From: Vibrio pelagius
Lineage (GTDB): Bacteria; Pseudomonadota; Gammaproteobacteria; Enterobacterales; Vibrionaceae
Reading direction: 5' to 3'
Assembly (NCBI RefSeq): GCF_024347575.1
Contig: NZ_AP025505.1
Span: forward strand, 310,001-374,000
Length of the DNA: 64,000 nucleotides
The notes below the pieces were generated by a model, which saw only the letters and a list, made by a program, of their open reading frames with translations, was not told where the DNA came from and did not search any database. Below, one piece after another: positions 16,862 to 27,815 of the stretch (the first letter of the stretch is position 1; each line of letters begins with the position of its first letter). Position numbers and translations under genes: made by a program.

Positions 16862-17488
16862 GTGATAAATACTTTGTTAACGGGTGCCGTTGTTTCTGGA
16901 AGTTTGATTGTCGCAATCGGTAGCCAAAATGCGTTTCTATTAAAGTGCGGATTAAAAAAGCAATACGCACTGTCCGTTGCCACTGTCTGTTTTCTTGGTG
17001 ACATTCTTCTCATCAGTACTGGTGTACTTGGTATAGGGACACTTCTCTATAAAGCACCATTATGGAAAGACCTTTTGACTCTTGGCGGCGTAGTATTTCT
17101 TTTCTGGTATGGCTACCAATCTGCAAAATCAGCTTGGAAAGGTTCAAGTCACCTAGAGTTGGAGAATTCGGACATTGCCCAGAGTTGGTTAAAAGTCGTT
17201 TTGATGTCGATGGCTATCACTTTTTTAAATCCACATGTCTATCTGGATACGGTGGTGATTCTTGGTGGTGTGACTGCTCAAATGGAACCTGATGAAAAAC
17301 TACAGTTTGTTACAGGGGCACTGGTTGCATCAGGGATATGGTTTTATGGCCTGGTGTATTTGGCTAACAAGTTGATCCCACTCTTTAGTAAGCCAAGAAC
17401 ATGGCGAATGTTAGATTCTGCGATTTCATGCATCATGTTTGGTATTGCATTAACGCTGGCAGCACCTCTGTTGCACCAATACATATAG
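16862..17488 (+). CDS. LysE/ArgO-type amino-acid exporter
   Basis: 208-aa inner-membrane exporter with six hydrophobic segments. The N-terminal VSGSLIVAIGSQNAFLLKCGL matches the LysE/ArgO signature, and FLNPHVYLDTVVILGG near residue 125 is also conserved. The chosen start is GTG at 16862, 8 bases after GAGG and just past the stop of the B3/4 gene; a TTG at 16835 would overlap that gene. ArgO-type members export arginine or lysine and related toxic analogues; the real substrate is not known. Confidence 0.9.
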   Translation: MINTLLTGAVVSGSLIVAIGSQNAFLLKCGLKKQYALSVATVCFLGDILLISTGVLGIGTLLYKAPLWKDLLTLGGVVFLFWYGYQSAKSAWKGSSHLELENSDIAQSWLKVVLMSMAITFLNPHVYLDTVVILGGVTAQMEPDEKLQFVTGALVASGIWFYGLVYLANKLIPLFSKPRTWRMLDSAISCIMFGIALTLAAPLLHQYI

Positions 17489-17973
17489 AACGTCGCGATA
17501 ATACTTTATTTCATTTAGACAATTCTATTTCAGAAGGTAAATTTTATGTTTTCTGGACTCTCTGCATTTCCATTATCACTGAGAGCATTAGAGGGAAAGA
17601 CAAGAGTTAACATCATTACTTGATAATTTAAAGTTGTTCTAGGGTAGAGGATGGGCAAGTCGGTAAACTCATAAAGATACAGTCAAGGATGGCCGCAATG
17701 GACGCCCTCTAAGGGTTCAAGTAAGCACCCAAGGCGCTAGATTCCAAAGTTCAACTGCTCTCACATGTCTAACATACGCTATGTTTGTACAAGTACACTT
17801 TTTATCACGATGATAAAATTGCTTGGTGATCATATTGCCAATGGACACTTCGTTACTCAGAAGTGCCCATTCTGGTCGGGGGCGTCGAAACTTTAAGTGA
17901 GAATAAGCGATTAAACACGCTGTGCTACCCAAGCGCTTATTATTAGAGCCCTGAGCTATACAGTCCGTTTCAA
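17489..17973. other. Intergenic stretch with no recognised gene
   Basis: About 485 bp between two tail-to-tail units. Short open frames here lack ribosome sites and look like chance. A partial AAGTGCCCATTC at 17861-17872 recalls the 6-7 kb repeat but is too weak to call. It marks the right edge of the accessory region. Confidence 0.5.
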
Positions 17974-18867
17974 CTATCTTTTACCAATAGATTCAAATAT
18001 TCGCTCAAGGTCTTCTGCTATTCCTTCCGCAGCCAGCATTCCTCGATTTAATGACCAAAGTTCGGGAGATACTTGGATTGCTTGTCCGTTAGATTTTATT
18101 TTTAGTAGTTGATAAAGTGGACTGGTTTGCCAGTCATCCAGTACAGTTTGAGGCTTTTTTTTACTGTAGAATAGCCAATCAGGGTTCACTTTTAGCAACA
18201 CTTCTAAGTTCGCTTCCATTAAGTGACTGGTTCTCAATTCGGGCAATGCAGGTTGCAACCCAAGATGAGCAAGTAGACTTCCCGTATAAGATCTAGGACC
18301 ATGCATCCACATCCCACGGTCGTTGACATTTGCAAACTGCACAACACCTCGGGTCGAAAACTTCCCTTTGTAGGCCTTCATTATCTTGTTGTGGAGGGCA
18401 ATACGATCGCGCATCTGTTGTTCCTTACCAACGGCTTTTCCAATCTCTAGCGCTGCGTCTAGGCTCTCTTGGTAACTCTCTCCACGGCTTTTGAGCAGTA
18501 TAGTTGGTGCAATCTGTGAGAGATCTTTAAAGCTAATACTATGCCGATGGGCGTCAGCGATGATCAGATCTGGTTTGAGCTGAGAAATAACTTCTAAGTT
18601 CGGTTGAGAACGCATACCTACAGACGTCCAAGGATCGACCAATTCTCGCACTTGGGGAATAATACGCTCAGGATTTTGGTCATCGGCAACCCCCACAGGT
18701 GAAATACCTACTGCCGCTAAAGCATCAATAAATGAGTACTCAAGAACGACAACGCGAGGTGTTTGAGGTTGAATATCGGAACTGTTTTCATTCTGAGCCA
18801 AAGCGACTTGCGCCGTGCATAAGCATAGCGCAAGAAGAGCTCTTTTTATGAAGTGTCGAAGATTCAT
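17974..18867 (-). CDS. Periplasmic iron-siderophore-binding protein (FecB/FhuD type)
   Basis: 297 aa with a cleavable signal peptide (MNLRHFIKRALLALCLCTAQVALA). The class III binding-protein fold is shown by PRVVVLEYSFIDALAAVGI near the start, VGMRSQPNLEVISQLKPDLIIA near residues 85-110, and a C-terminal LWSLNRGMLAAEGIAEDLE helix. It delivers ferric siderophore to the permeases encoded divergently at 21.4-24.1 kb. Its ATG shares one base with the receptor stop, so the receptor and this gene form an operon behind the Fur boxes. Confidence 0.92.
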   Translation of the reverse strand: MNLRHFIKRALLALCLCTAQVALAQNENSSDIQPQTPRVVVLEYSFIDALAAVGISPVGVADDQNPERIIPQVRELVDPWTSVGMRSQPNLEVISQLKPDLIIADAHRHSISFKDLSQIAPTILLKSRGESYQESLDAALEIGKAVGKEQQMRDRIALHNKIMKAYKGKFSTRGVVQFANVNDRGMWMHGPRSYTGSLLAHLGLQPALPELRTSHLMEANLEVLLKVNPDWLFYSKKKPQTVLDDWQTSPLYQLLKIKSNGQAIQVSPELWSLNRGMLAAEGIAEDLERIFESIGKR

Positions 18868-20996
18868 TAGAACTTACCAGAGAAACTTAGCGTGATATTG
18901 CGAGGGTCCCCTGTGTATAAGCGGTGACTGTCAGTGCCACCAACGTAATACTCTTCATCAAATAGGTTCGCGATGTTCAGAGAGGTACGGTACTCTTTCA
19001 CTTCATAGTGAACACCTACATCAACGGTCACGTAAGCCGGTAACTCTACACGGCTTGACGGGTCTTCACTCGTGTAGCGAGCGCCTTCATAATTTGCCCC
19101 CAGTGTTGTACCGACCACACCACCCGCAATTTGATAAGGGAAGTTGTATTTGGTCCAAACATACGCATCATGATATGCAGTCATCGGAGTACGATTGTTT
19201 TGAATTGACGTATCTGGATTATCAGATATCTCAGAATCAACATACGCGTACCCTAACTTGATTTGCCAATTGTCAATCGGCATTGCGAGTAACTCGGTTT
19301 CAACCCCTTTACTGCGGATGCCTCCGAGCAGTTCGTAGTCTCCATTATCGTTTTTGTCGACAACATTTGATTTTTTGATATCGAAGTAGGCAACGGTTAG
19401 GTTAGTTTTATCATTGATAAGGTTCGTTTTTGTGCCAACTTCGTATTGGCGGCCTTTTTCTGGATCGAACGCATCATCGTTAGCATCTTTTTTCTCGACG
19501 CTGTTAGGGTTAAAACTTTCACCATAACTTGCGTATAAAGAAGTGCCCTCTATTACTTTGTATACAATTCCAGCTTGGGAAACAAAGGCATCGGTTGTCT
19601 GAGAATCTGTCGTTGATTTACTCACATAATCAAAATCAACATCCTGTCGGGTGTAACGCACACCACCCATCACAGTCCAATGTTCGTTTAAGTTAATAGT
19701 ATCTTGAGCGTACAAGCCGTAGTTGGTGTAATCAGTAACGCGGTGATCTCGCTTATACGAACTTTGATCACGACCACTTGGATCTTGAGGGTTGTCGAAA
19801 TCGATGGTCGTGGTCGCGTAGGTCTCACGAAGGAAATCTTTCTTTTCTAAACCAACGTTGATTCCAAAGAGTAATTGGTGTTCGACGTTGTCAGCCCATA
19901 CGCTGCCTGTGGTGCGTACATCAACAAAGTGATATTCACGTTTGTTTACTTGGTCACGATCACGAACGCTCACCTTTTGAGTCGCATCATTGATATTTCT
20001 TGTTTCATAGAGTTCGCGTGAGTCTTCATGCCACACACTTCTCCAGTCAGCGATCAAGTCAAAATTATTAGTCAGCGCTGTTGTGAACGTGGCAAACGCA
20101 ACGGTGCCTTTATCTTCATCGGTGTCATCGGCCGATTGGTAGTGAGTATCAATGGGTGCAGCTTGGTCTATGTTATTGTTGAGAGCCACAATACCATTGT
20201 CTGCGACACGCTGTTCAGATTGTAATTCAACGCCAAAAGTGAGTTCAGTAAGGTCTGATGGGCGATAAGTTAAAGTCGGAAAAAGATAGTAGTTTTGCTC
20301 ATCGACATCGTTGCGGTAAGAATCCGCATCTTCAGCGCTGATGATCATTCGGTACATCCAAGTTTTACTGGTGTTTAATGGGCCTGTTGCATCAATGGTG
20401 CCTGTGAAACCGTTGTCTTCTCCAAAATCACTAACGTTGGTTGTGTATGTGCGAGCAGAAACATCGTAGCTTACTGAAGCCACATCTTGAGGCTTCTTCG
20501 TGATGATATTAACCATACCACCAGGCTGGATCTGACCATACATGATTGAGGCAGGGCCTTTTAAGATTTCAACCTGTTCAACGTTCGCTGTCGTTGGAGA
20601 GCCAAAACGTGAAGCTAAACCTGGTAGACCATTGATCTGAATGGTATTCAGGTCGGCTGGCATGCCTCGCAACGTAAAACTATCAGCATCAATACCAGAA
20701 CGAGTCAAGCCAGTAGTGTAACCGTAAGCATCCTCAAGAGTTGTTGCGCGGATATCTTGCAGAAATTGTTGGTTGATAATATTCACCGTACTCGGTGTTT
20801 CAAGAGGGGCGATATCCGTTTTGGTCGCAGTACTCACCTTAGGGTTTAGGTAAGAATTTTGTTGGCCGAAGATCGTGATGGTTTCGTCAGTCACGTTTCC
20901 TTGGGTTTTATGGGGTTGATCAGATGCGATAGCGTAGCTGTTGATGCCTAAAATTAAGACTAGGCTTTTGGTGATGGTGTTTGCTGCGAATTTCAT
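18867..20996 (-). CDS. TonB-dependent siderophore receptor
   Basis: 709-aa outer-membrane receptor. Signal peptide ends near NSYAIA; the TonB box is ETITIFG near residue 39; the plug contains LETPSTVNIINQQFL, DSFTLRGMPAD, VEILKGPASIMYGQIQPGG and NIITKKP. The barrel runs to a C-terminal phenylalanine (SFSGKF), the signal for outer-membrane assembly. It is similar in build to ferrichrome and hydroxamate or carboxylate receptors, but the ligand is undetermined. It is first gene of the minus-strand operon and faces the permease operon across a 368-bp region with two Fur-box matches. Confidence 0.94.
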   Translation of the reverse strand: MKFAANTITKSLVLILGINSYAIASDQPHKTQGNVTDETITIFGQQNSYLNPKVSTATKTDIAPLETPSTVNIINQQFLQDIRATTLEDAYGYTTGLTRSGIDADSFTLRGMPADLNTIQINGLPGLASRFGSPTTANVEQVEILKGPASIMYGQIQPGGMVNIITKKPQDVASVSYDVSARTYTTNVSDFGEDNGFTGTIDATGPLNTSKTWMYRMIISAEDADSYRNDVDEQNYYLFPTLTYRPSDLTELTFGVELQSEQRVADNGIVALNNNIDQAAPIDTHYQSADDTDEDKGTVAFATFTTALTNNFDLIADWRSVWHEDSRELYETRNINDATQKVSVRDRDQVNKREYHFVDVRTTGSVWADNVEHQLLFGINVGLEKKDFLRETYATTTIDFDNPQDPSGRDQSSYKRDHRVTDYTNYGLYAQDTINLNEHWTVMGGVRYTRQDVDFDYVSKSTTDSQTTDAFVSQAGIVYKVIEGTSLYASYGESFNPNSVEKKDANDDAFDPEKGRQYEVGTKTNLINDKTNLTVAYFDIKKSNVVDKNDNGDYELLGGIRSKGVETELLAMPIDNWQIKLGYAYVDSEISDNPDTSIQNNRTPMTAYHDAYVWTKYNFPYQIAGGVVGTTLGANYEGARYTSEDPSSRVELPAYVTVDVGVHYEVKEYRTSLNIANLFDEEYYVGGTDSHRLYTGDPRNITLSFSGKF

Positions 20997-21087
20997 AATT
21001 TGGCTCTGTACTTATTCTTTTTATGCATAGATATGCATTATTATTTAGTTACATTTGGTAATGTTTTGTTATCATCAAATGTACGCC

Positions 21088-21106
21088 GCACATAATAATC
21101 ATTATC
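21088..21106. promoter_or_regulatory. Fur box (receptor side)
   Basis: 15 of 19 bases match GATAATGATAATCATTATC, with the 3' half ATAATCATTATC perfect. It is about 90 bp upstream of the receptor ATG in the divergent promoter region. Iron repression of the receptor and binding-protein operon follows from this by family knowledge. Confidence 0.75.
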
Positions 21107-21253
21107 ATTCAGCTTGCAACACTATTATTTTCAATTGATTTATGTTTTTTATGATCACTTAATGGGTTTATTTTGTGAGTTGACTCGTAATTTTGTCTTG
21201 GGTTTTTCTAGTTCAGTTCCATTAATAATTTGAAATATTTTTGTTCGATTTTC

Positions 21254-21272
21254 GATAATGAAATTGATTGTC
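21254..21272. promoter_or_regulatory. Fur box (permease side)
   Basis: 15 of 19 bases match the Fur consensus, including the full left half GATAATGA. It lies about 93 bp upstream of the permease ATG at 21365. Together with the site at 21088 each divergent operon has its own box. Confidence 0.7.
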
Positions 21273-21364
21273 ATTTTTGTTGTGGTTACAATCTGCATAA
21301 ATACCGGCTGGGCGTGTGTTTATCAATGTCCACCTAAACTACGTAATGATTGACATGACATCTA

Positions 21365-22363
21365 ATGCGAACTAACACCGCGCCAACCTTTATTTGGCTC
21401 TCTTTAATAGCCTTCTTGTTGCTGGGGAGTTTCTATTCGTTACTCTCTTGGTCTAGCTTTCCTCTAACACTGACACACTTTATCGGCTACGTGTTCGCCT
21501 TTGATCCTATGAGCATTGAGCATCAGATATTGTCGTCTATTCGTGTACCAAGACTGCTCTCGGGGCTTATTCTCGGGTCCAACCTTGCCATCGCTGGTGC
21601 GTTGATGCAGGGGTTGACGCGTAACCCTTTAGCTTCTCCTTCAGTGCTCGGCATTAATGCTGGTGCTGCTTGTTTCATGGCGCTTTCAACAATTGGCGTC
21701 CCATTTCTAAGTGAGCTACCTAGTATCGTTGTGGCGTCTATTGGTGGTGTGGTGAGTGGTACATTGGTCATGACATTGGGTGGTTTTTTTTCTGCGCGCC
21801 CACACCCTTTGAAGTTAGTTCTTGCTGGCATCGCTATCAGTGCGCTGTTAACTGGTGTCACTCGAGCATCCGTGATTTTAGCTGACGATAAAGCCTATAG
21901 TGTGATCAATTGGCTTGCTGGTTCTCTCTCATCTATCGGTTGGGAGCAGTGGCATAAGCTGTGGCCAGCAAGCGTAATAGGAGTGCTCATTTCGATATAT
22001 GTGGCTAAGCTATTGAACCTTCTTTCACTAGGAAGTGATGTGGCAACCAGTTTAGGTTTGAATATCACTCTAACACGCTTACTGACTTGTATTTCTGTTG
22101 TGCTATTGACGGCTTCTTGTGTCGCAGTGGCTGGGCCAATTGGGTTTGTTGGGATGTTGGTTCCCCATATCGCGAAGCGATTGGTTGGTACTAATTTTCA
22201 TATTCTGCTCCCAGCGTGTGCAATACTGGGGGCTGGCCTTATTGCATGGTCAGATGCTCTATCAAGGGCAATTGCCTTCCCTGCAGAAACCCCAGTCGGT
22301 GTGATTACCGCTTTGATTGGCACTCCGTTCTTTGTCTTCCTAGCGGCGCGAGGTCGGTCATGA
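21365..22363 (+). CDS. FecCD-family ferric-siderophore ABC permease
   Basis: 332-aa inner-membrane permease with about nine hydrophobic segments. Family motifs are RVPRLLSGLILGSNLAIAGA, LTRNPLASPSVLGINAG near residues 80-98, the coupling segment LGSDVATSLGL near 225 and GPIGFVGMLVPHIAKRL near 258. First gene of the plus-strand operon. Its TGA overlaps the ATG of the second permease. Together they form the transmembrane channel for the siderophore delivered by the binding protein at 17974-18867. Confidence 0.93.
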   Translation: MRTNTAPTFIWLSLIAFLLLGSFYSLLSWSSFPLTLTHFIGYVFAFDPMSIEHQILSSIRVPRLLSGLILGSNLAIAGALMQGLTRNPLASPSVLGINAGAACFMALSTIGVPFLSELPSIVVASIGGVVSGTLVMTLGGFFSARPHPLKLVLAGIAISALLTGVTRASVILADDKAYSVINWLAGSLSSIGWEQWHKLWPASVIGVLISIYVAKLLNLLSLGSDVATSLGLNITLTRLLTCISVVLLTASCVAVAGPIGFVGMLVPHIAKRLVGTNFHILLPACAILGAGLIAWSDALSRAIAFPAETPVGVITALIGTPFFVFLAARGRS

Positions 22364-23334
22364 ATCATCAACTTAAACTCGTAGCACTGTTCACCTTCCT
22401 ATTCTGTGTTGGTGTGATCGGTCTCATTTCAGGCGCAACCGATGTTTCTATGCGCCAACTCGGACAAACCTTATTATCAGGCGGTGAATTTGATTTTGTT
22501 ATTAATCAATACCGCTTACCTCGTGTGATCTTAGCTATGGGGGTTGGGGCAGGGCTTGGGCTTTCAGGTATGTTAGTGCAAGGCGTTATTCGGAACCCAT
22601 TGGCTTCGCCTGATTTGATGGGTATCAGTGCGGGGGCGGGGTTAGCTGCGACCTTTTTATTAATATATTTTCCAGAAGCCCCTATTCATTACTTGTCTCT
22701 GGCGGCATTGGTTGGAGGCTTAGGGGCGGCACTGCTTATTTTATTGATTGGGCATACAACAAAACCATCACCTGCGCGTTTGGCCTTGATTGGTATCTCG
22801 ATCAGTGCATTTCTCGCCAGTGGTATTGATTTTTTGATGATCATTAATCCGGTAGAGATCAATACTGCGATGGTGTGGTTGACCGGCAGCCTTTGGGGAC
22901 GAAATTGGGAGCAAGTTCCCTACATTTGGTCCACGCTCTTCTTCATATTGCCCTTTGCATTTTGGCTTGCATGGCGACTGGATGTGATTGGGTTAGGTGA
23001 AGAGACAGCAACTTCATTAGGGGTTAATCCAAGTCGTATTCAAATAATGGCTTTAATGAGTGCAGTGGTACTCGCGAGTATTAGTGTGTCTGTATGTGGC
23101 ACTATTAGTTTTGTAGGGTTATTAGCACCACACTTGGCGCGTATGTTATTTGGTCACAATCACAAGTTGCTTGTCCCAAGTACTGCTCTACTTGGAGCTT
23201 TGATGGTGTTGATCTCTGACACGTTAGCTCGAGGGGTTCAACCGCCAATTGAACTTCCTGCTGGTGTTCTAACTTCTCTCATTGGCGCCCCTTATTTTAT
23301 TTTTCTACTACAACGCTATAAGGGTTGGTCATGA
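22360..23334 (+). CDS. FecCD-family ferric-siderophore ABC permease
   Basis: 324 aa from the ATG at 22360, which overlaps the upstream stop (ATGA); a longer frame from 22216 would read through the first permease. It carries RLPRVILAMGVGAGLGLSG, IRNPLASPDLMGISAGAG, a coupling segment LGEETATSLGV and GTISFVGLLAPHLARML. It pairs with the preceding permease in the siderophore importer. Its stop overlaps the ATPase start. Confidence 0.93.
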   Translation: MNHQLKLVALFTFLFCVGVIGLISGATDVSMRQLGQTLLSGGEFDFVINQYRLPRVILAMGVGAGLGLSGMLVQGVIRNPLASPDLMGISAGAGLAATFLLIYFPEAPIHYLSLAALVGGLGAALLILLIGHTTKPSPARLALIGISISAFLASGIDFLMIINPVEINTAMVWLTGSLWGRNWEQVPYIWSTLFFILPFAFWLAWRLDVIGLGEETATSLGVNPSRIQIMALMSAVVLASISVSVCGTISFVGLLAPHLARMLFGHNHKLLVPSTALLGALMVLISDTLARGVQPPIELPAGVLTSLIGAPYFIFLLQRYKGWS

Positions 23335-24095
23335 TTTCGACTAAAAACCTCAAAGTTTCCTATGGTGATACCGTTGTCATTAAAGAACTGAATCTTACTT
23401 TACCTAAAGGCAAGGTTACTGCTTTGGTTGGCCCTAATGGATGCGGTAAGTCAACTTTGCTAAAGACCTTAGCTAGAATCAATAAGCCTACAGAAGGTGA
23501 AGTCTTGCTCAATGATAAGCCCTTGAGCGTTTATGGTGACAAACCTTTGGCTCGCGAAATGTCTTTGCTACCACAAGTTTTGGTAACGCCAGAAGGCATT
23601 AACGTAAAGAGGTTAGTGGAGTACGGTCGATCTCCTTATTTATCGCATTGGGGTAAGTTGGGTGACATTGATAATGACGCAGTTGCCAAAGCCATGCAGG
23701 AGACTGGGGTAGCGGAATTGGCTCAGCAATCTGTAGATTCTCTCTCTGGTGGCCAGCGGCAACGCACTTGGATTGCTATGATTTTGGCTCAAGATACCAA
23801 TATAGTCATGCTCGATGAACCGACTACTTATCTCGACCTTTCTCATCAAATCGAGCTTATGAACATCATGAGAGAGATGAACAAGCAGGGTAAAACAGTC
23901 GTTGTTGTGCTGCATGATTTGAACCAAGCGTGTCGTTATTGCGACCATTTGATTGTATTGAAAGAGGGGGCTCTAGTGGCACAAGGCACACCAGAGCAGG
24001 TCTTCACTGAAACTATGCTAAGCGAGGTATTTTCACTCAAGGCCAAAGTGATTAAAGATCCGATCGCTAACACGCCAATGTGTGTCGCGTATTGA
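23331..24095 (+). CDS. ABC transporter ATP-binding protein, FecE/FhuC type
   Basis: 254-aa ATPase of the second siderophore importer. Start is the ATG at 23331, which overlaps the permease stop and has AAGGG upstream; the TTG two codons earlier is less likely. Walker A GPNGCGKST, signature LSGGQRQR, Walker B IVMLDEPTTYLD, H-loop VLHDLN. Last gene of the operon; no hairpin is seen before the convergent beta-glucosidase gene 75 bp on. Confidence 0.94.
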   Translation: MISTKNLKVSYGDTVVIKELNLTLPKGKVTALVGPNGCGKSTLLKTLARINKPTEGEVLLNDKPLSVYGDKPLAREMSLLPQVLVTPEGINVKRLVEYGRSPYLSHWGKLGDIDNDAVAKAMQETGVAELAQQSVDSLSGGQRQRTWIAMILAQDTNIVMLDEPTTYLDLSHQIELMNIMREMNKQGKTVVVVLHDLNQACRYCDHLIVLKEGALVAQGTPEQVFTETMLSEVFSLKAKVIKDPIANTPMCVAY

Positions 24096-24169
24096 CGATG
24101 TATCATGACTGAGAACTTTGACCTTCCCGAACTACTTAGTTACCGCCAATGAAGCCTTTTTCCTACGAA

Positions 24170-25600
<1,431 letters not shown>

Positions 25601-25700
25601 CTAGAAACATAAGGTAAGCTAATTTAAGTTGATAGTTTTGCGCGTTACAACCTAATTTGGTTATAGTATAAATAAGCTGAGATTATGCATAAGGAAGGGG

Positions 25701-26609
25701 ATGGAACATAAACAGCATGCGGTTTCAAATTTATATACTTTTGGTATTGCGGCCAAATGTATGAGCTTTACTGGTGCAGCAGAAGAACTCCACTTAACAC
25801 AAGCTGCGGTAAGTCAGAGAATCAAACAACTTGAACTGCAATTAGGGTTTAAGTTATTTGTTCGGTTGACTAGAAAACTGGAGCTAACAGAAGAAGGGAG
25901 GCAGCTATATGAAACCGTAAACGGTGCTTTCTCTACGATTTTTTCAGATATTGATGATATAACGTTCAATGAACTTTCTGGAGAGTTATATATTGGTATT
26001 GCCCCTACATTCGCTCAATCATGGCTGCTCCCTAAACTATCGGATTTCCAAGCCCAGTATCCGCACTTAAACTTGAAAATCAGAGTGAAAGCCAGTCACC
26101 TTGACTTTCAGCATGAACCCGTTGATCTGGCGATATATTATTGCCGAGATTCACAACCAGATATGTACAATGAAGTCCTTTTGGAAGAGTTCCTTACTCC
26201 TGTATGTACACCGTTATATGCGGAAAAAAACAACATAAATCGTGATATCAATTGCTTGTCAAATGCGAAGCTAATTCACTGTACAGAATCTATTGACTCA
26301 GCAAATTTTGATTTTGAATGGCAGCATTGGTTCAGGTTGCAGAAAAACAAGATCAACACCCCGTCAAGTTATTGTGTTTTTAATCATGGCGAAATGGCTA
26401 TATCTGCAGTTAGGAATCATATGGGAATGGGGATGGGGAGAGTAGCTTTGATCCAATCCTATCTTGACAGTGGGGAGCTGATTGCTCCGTTTCCCTCAGT
26501 TCGTGCCGACATGAAATATTTACTTATTTGCCCCAAAGGGATGGAACAGCGAAAGAAATTTAAAGCTTTTACATCTTGGATTCGAGAGCAGCTTGCTGAA
26601 GATAGATAG
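25701..26609 (+). CDS. LysR-family transcriptional regulator (GcvA-like)
   Basis: 302-aa LysR protein with the N-terminal helix-turn-helix (CMSFTGAAEELHLTQAAVSQRIKQLE) and effector domain of the GcvA/AmpR-like subgroup (LDFQHEPVDLAIYYCRD). A GGAAGGGG ribosome site precedes the ATG. It diverges from the beta-glucosidase gene, the usual LysR arrangement with its target. Confidence 0.9.
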   Translation: MEHKQHAVSNLYTFGIAAKCMSFTGAAEELHLTQAAVSQRIKQLELQLGFKLFVRLTRKLELTEEGRQLYETVNGAFSTIFSDIDDITFNELSGELYIGIAPTFAQSWLLPKLSDFQAQYPHLNLKIRVKASHLDFQHEPVDLAIYYCRDSQPDMYNEVLLEEFLTPVCTPLYAEKNNINRDINCLSNAKLIHCTESIDSANFDFEWQHWFRLQKNKINTPSSYCVFNHGEMAISAVRNHMGMGMGRVALIQSYLDSGELIAPFPSVRADMKYLLICPKGMEQRKKFKAFTSWIREQLAEDR

Positions 26610-26765
26610 TTTTATATTGGCTTACATTACTTTCCTTCATTTAAGCTTCGCACTTTTGTCTCTTGGACTAAGTCCAATTCAATGTGAAATCGTAAAACGA
26701 AATAGCCCAATGTGTTGTAGCCTCATACTGAGCTATTCACTTTGGGCTGCTTTTTCTAACGTTAT

Positions 26766-27707
26766 CTAGAGCTCTGAAGCTTTATTCTTAGCTTGCTGCA
26801 AGCGGCGAAATGCTCTTAACATCCAACCTGAACTATTGACCACAAAGATACCAGAAAGGATGAAAACTGAGCCTATCAGGAACTGCTTATCAAGGTGTTC
26901 TCCCAGCAATATGTAACCAAAGACCACACCAAACAAGGGCGTCATAAAGGAAAGGATGCCAATTTGTGAGGCTTGATAGCGGCCCAGAAGCCAAAACCAG
27001 ACTAAAAAGGCGAGAAATGACACGACTACTGATTGAAATATTAAGTTAACCCACACCATAGGTGTTGAATTAAAATGCCACTGGTGCGTTACGGTAGATG
27101 CTATAGCCAGTAAAACAAACCCAACAATGAGCTGATAAAAAACCACCTGTTTCACTGGTACTTGAGAAAGAGAAGTGCATCGCACTATCACTGTCGTTAG
27201 CGACCATGCCAATGCTGCAAGAAAAGCAAGAACATCCCCAATGAAAGTGTCAGAGGCATCCGTTGAACTCGGTTCCCAGAAAATGATACCTATCCCGCTA
27301 AAAGCAATCAGAATTCCTATCCATTGAAGCAACGACATTCTTTCTGATGGGACAAACAGATGAAGAATTAGAGCGGTAAAGATCGGTGAGCTGTATAAAA
27401 ATACAACGGCGTGGGCTGCGGTCGTTCGGGTCAGTGCCTCGCCCAATAAGAAAAACTCTAGAGCAAAGAAGGCTCCCGCAAGCACTCCATATTTTATTGC
27501 TCCGGAGTTAGAGACAAAACGTTCTTTTTTAAAGCGCATGTACATTAGGATCAAAACTGCTGCAAATAATGAGCGCAAAGCAAGTTGTACGATAGGGGCC
27601 ATATCTGCACTGACGGCTTTAATCGCGACTTGTTGTCCTCCCATGATCATGCAAAAGATGATCATAAGAGAAAAAGCGGTGACATCGAGTGGTTGTCTTT
27701 GTTGCAT
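26766..27707 (-). CDS. EamA/DMT-superfamily metabolite transporter
   Basis: 313-aa inner-membrane protein with about ten hydrophobic helices in two EamA repeats (first near residues 10-150, second near 165-300). Features are the N-terminal FCMIMGGQQVAIKAVS, RSLFAAVLILMYMRF and ALTRTTAAHAVVFLYSSPIF, and in the second half FMTPLFGVVFGYILLGE. Members export amino acids or metabolites; the substrate here is unknown. It diverges from an AraC-family regulator 108 bp away, which likely controls it. Confidence 0.88.
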   Translation of the reverse strand: MQQRQPLDVTAFSLMIIFCMIMGGQQVAIKAVSADMAPIVQLALRSLFAAVLILMYMRFKKERFVSNSGAIKYGVLAGAFFALEFFLLGEALTRTTAAHAVVFLYSSPIFTALILHLFVPSERMSLLQWIGILIAFSGIGIIFWEPSSTDASDTFIGDVLAFLAALAWSLTTVIVRCTSLSQVPVKQVVFYQLIVGFVLLAIASTVTHQWHFNSTPMVWVNLIFQSVVVSFLAFLVWFWLLGRYQASQIGILSFMTPLFGVVFGYILLGEHLDKQFLIGSVFILSGIFVVNSSGWMLRAFRRLQQAKNKASEL

Positions 27708-27815
27708 AATTGTTTGTCTTATGATGATTAATGTTAATTTTTATATTGCCTATGACACATTCAAAACATATAGTTTAAAACTGACATGTAACCGTGCAAA
27801 AGTGACACTTTGGTT

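Noticed and set aside
17851..17880. Third copy of the AAGTGCCC hairpin repeat
   Set aside because: Only 8-9 bases agree with the copies near 6.0 and 7.05 kb, and the flanking hairpin differs.
17717..17932. 71-codon minus-strand ORF in the gap at 17.5-18 kb
   Set aside because: No ribosome site, odd composition and no recognisable pattern.
22216..22359. 48 extra codons before the second permease at 22360
   Set aside because: The segment is a shadow of the first permease; the ATG at 22360 with stop overlap is the operon-typical start.
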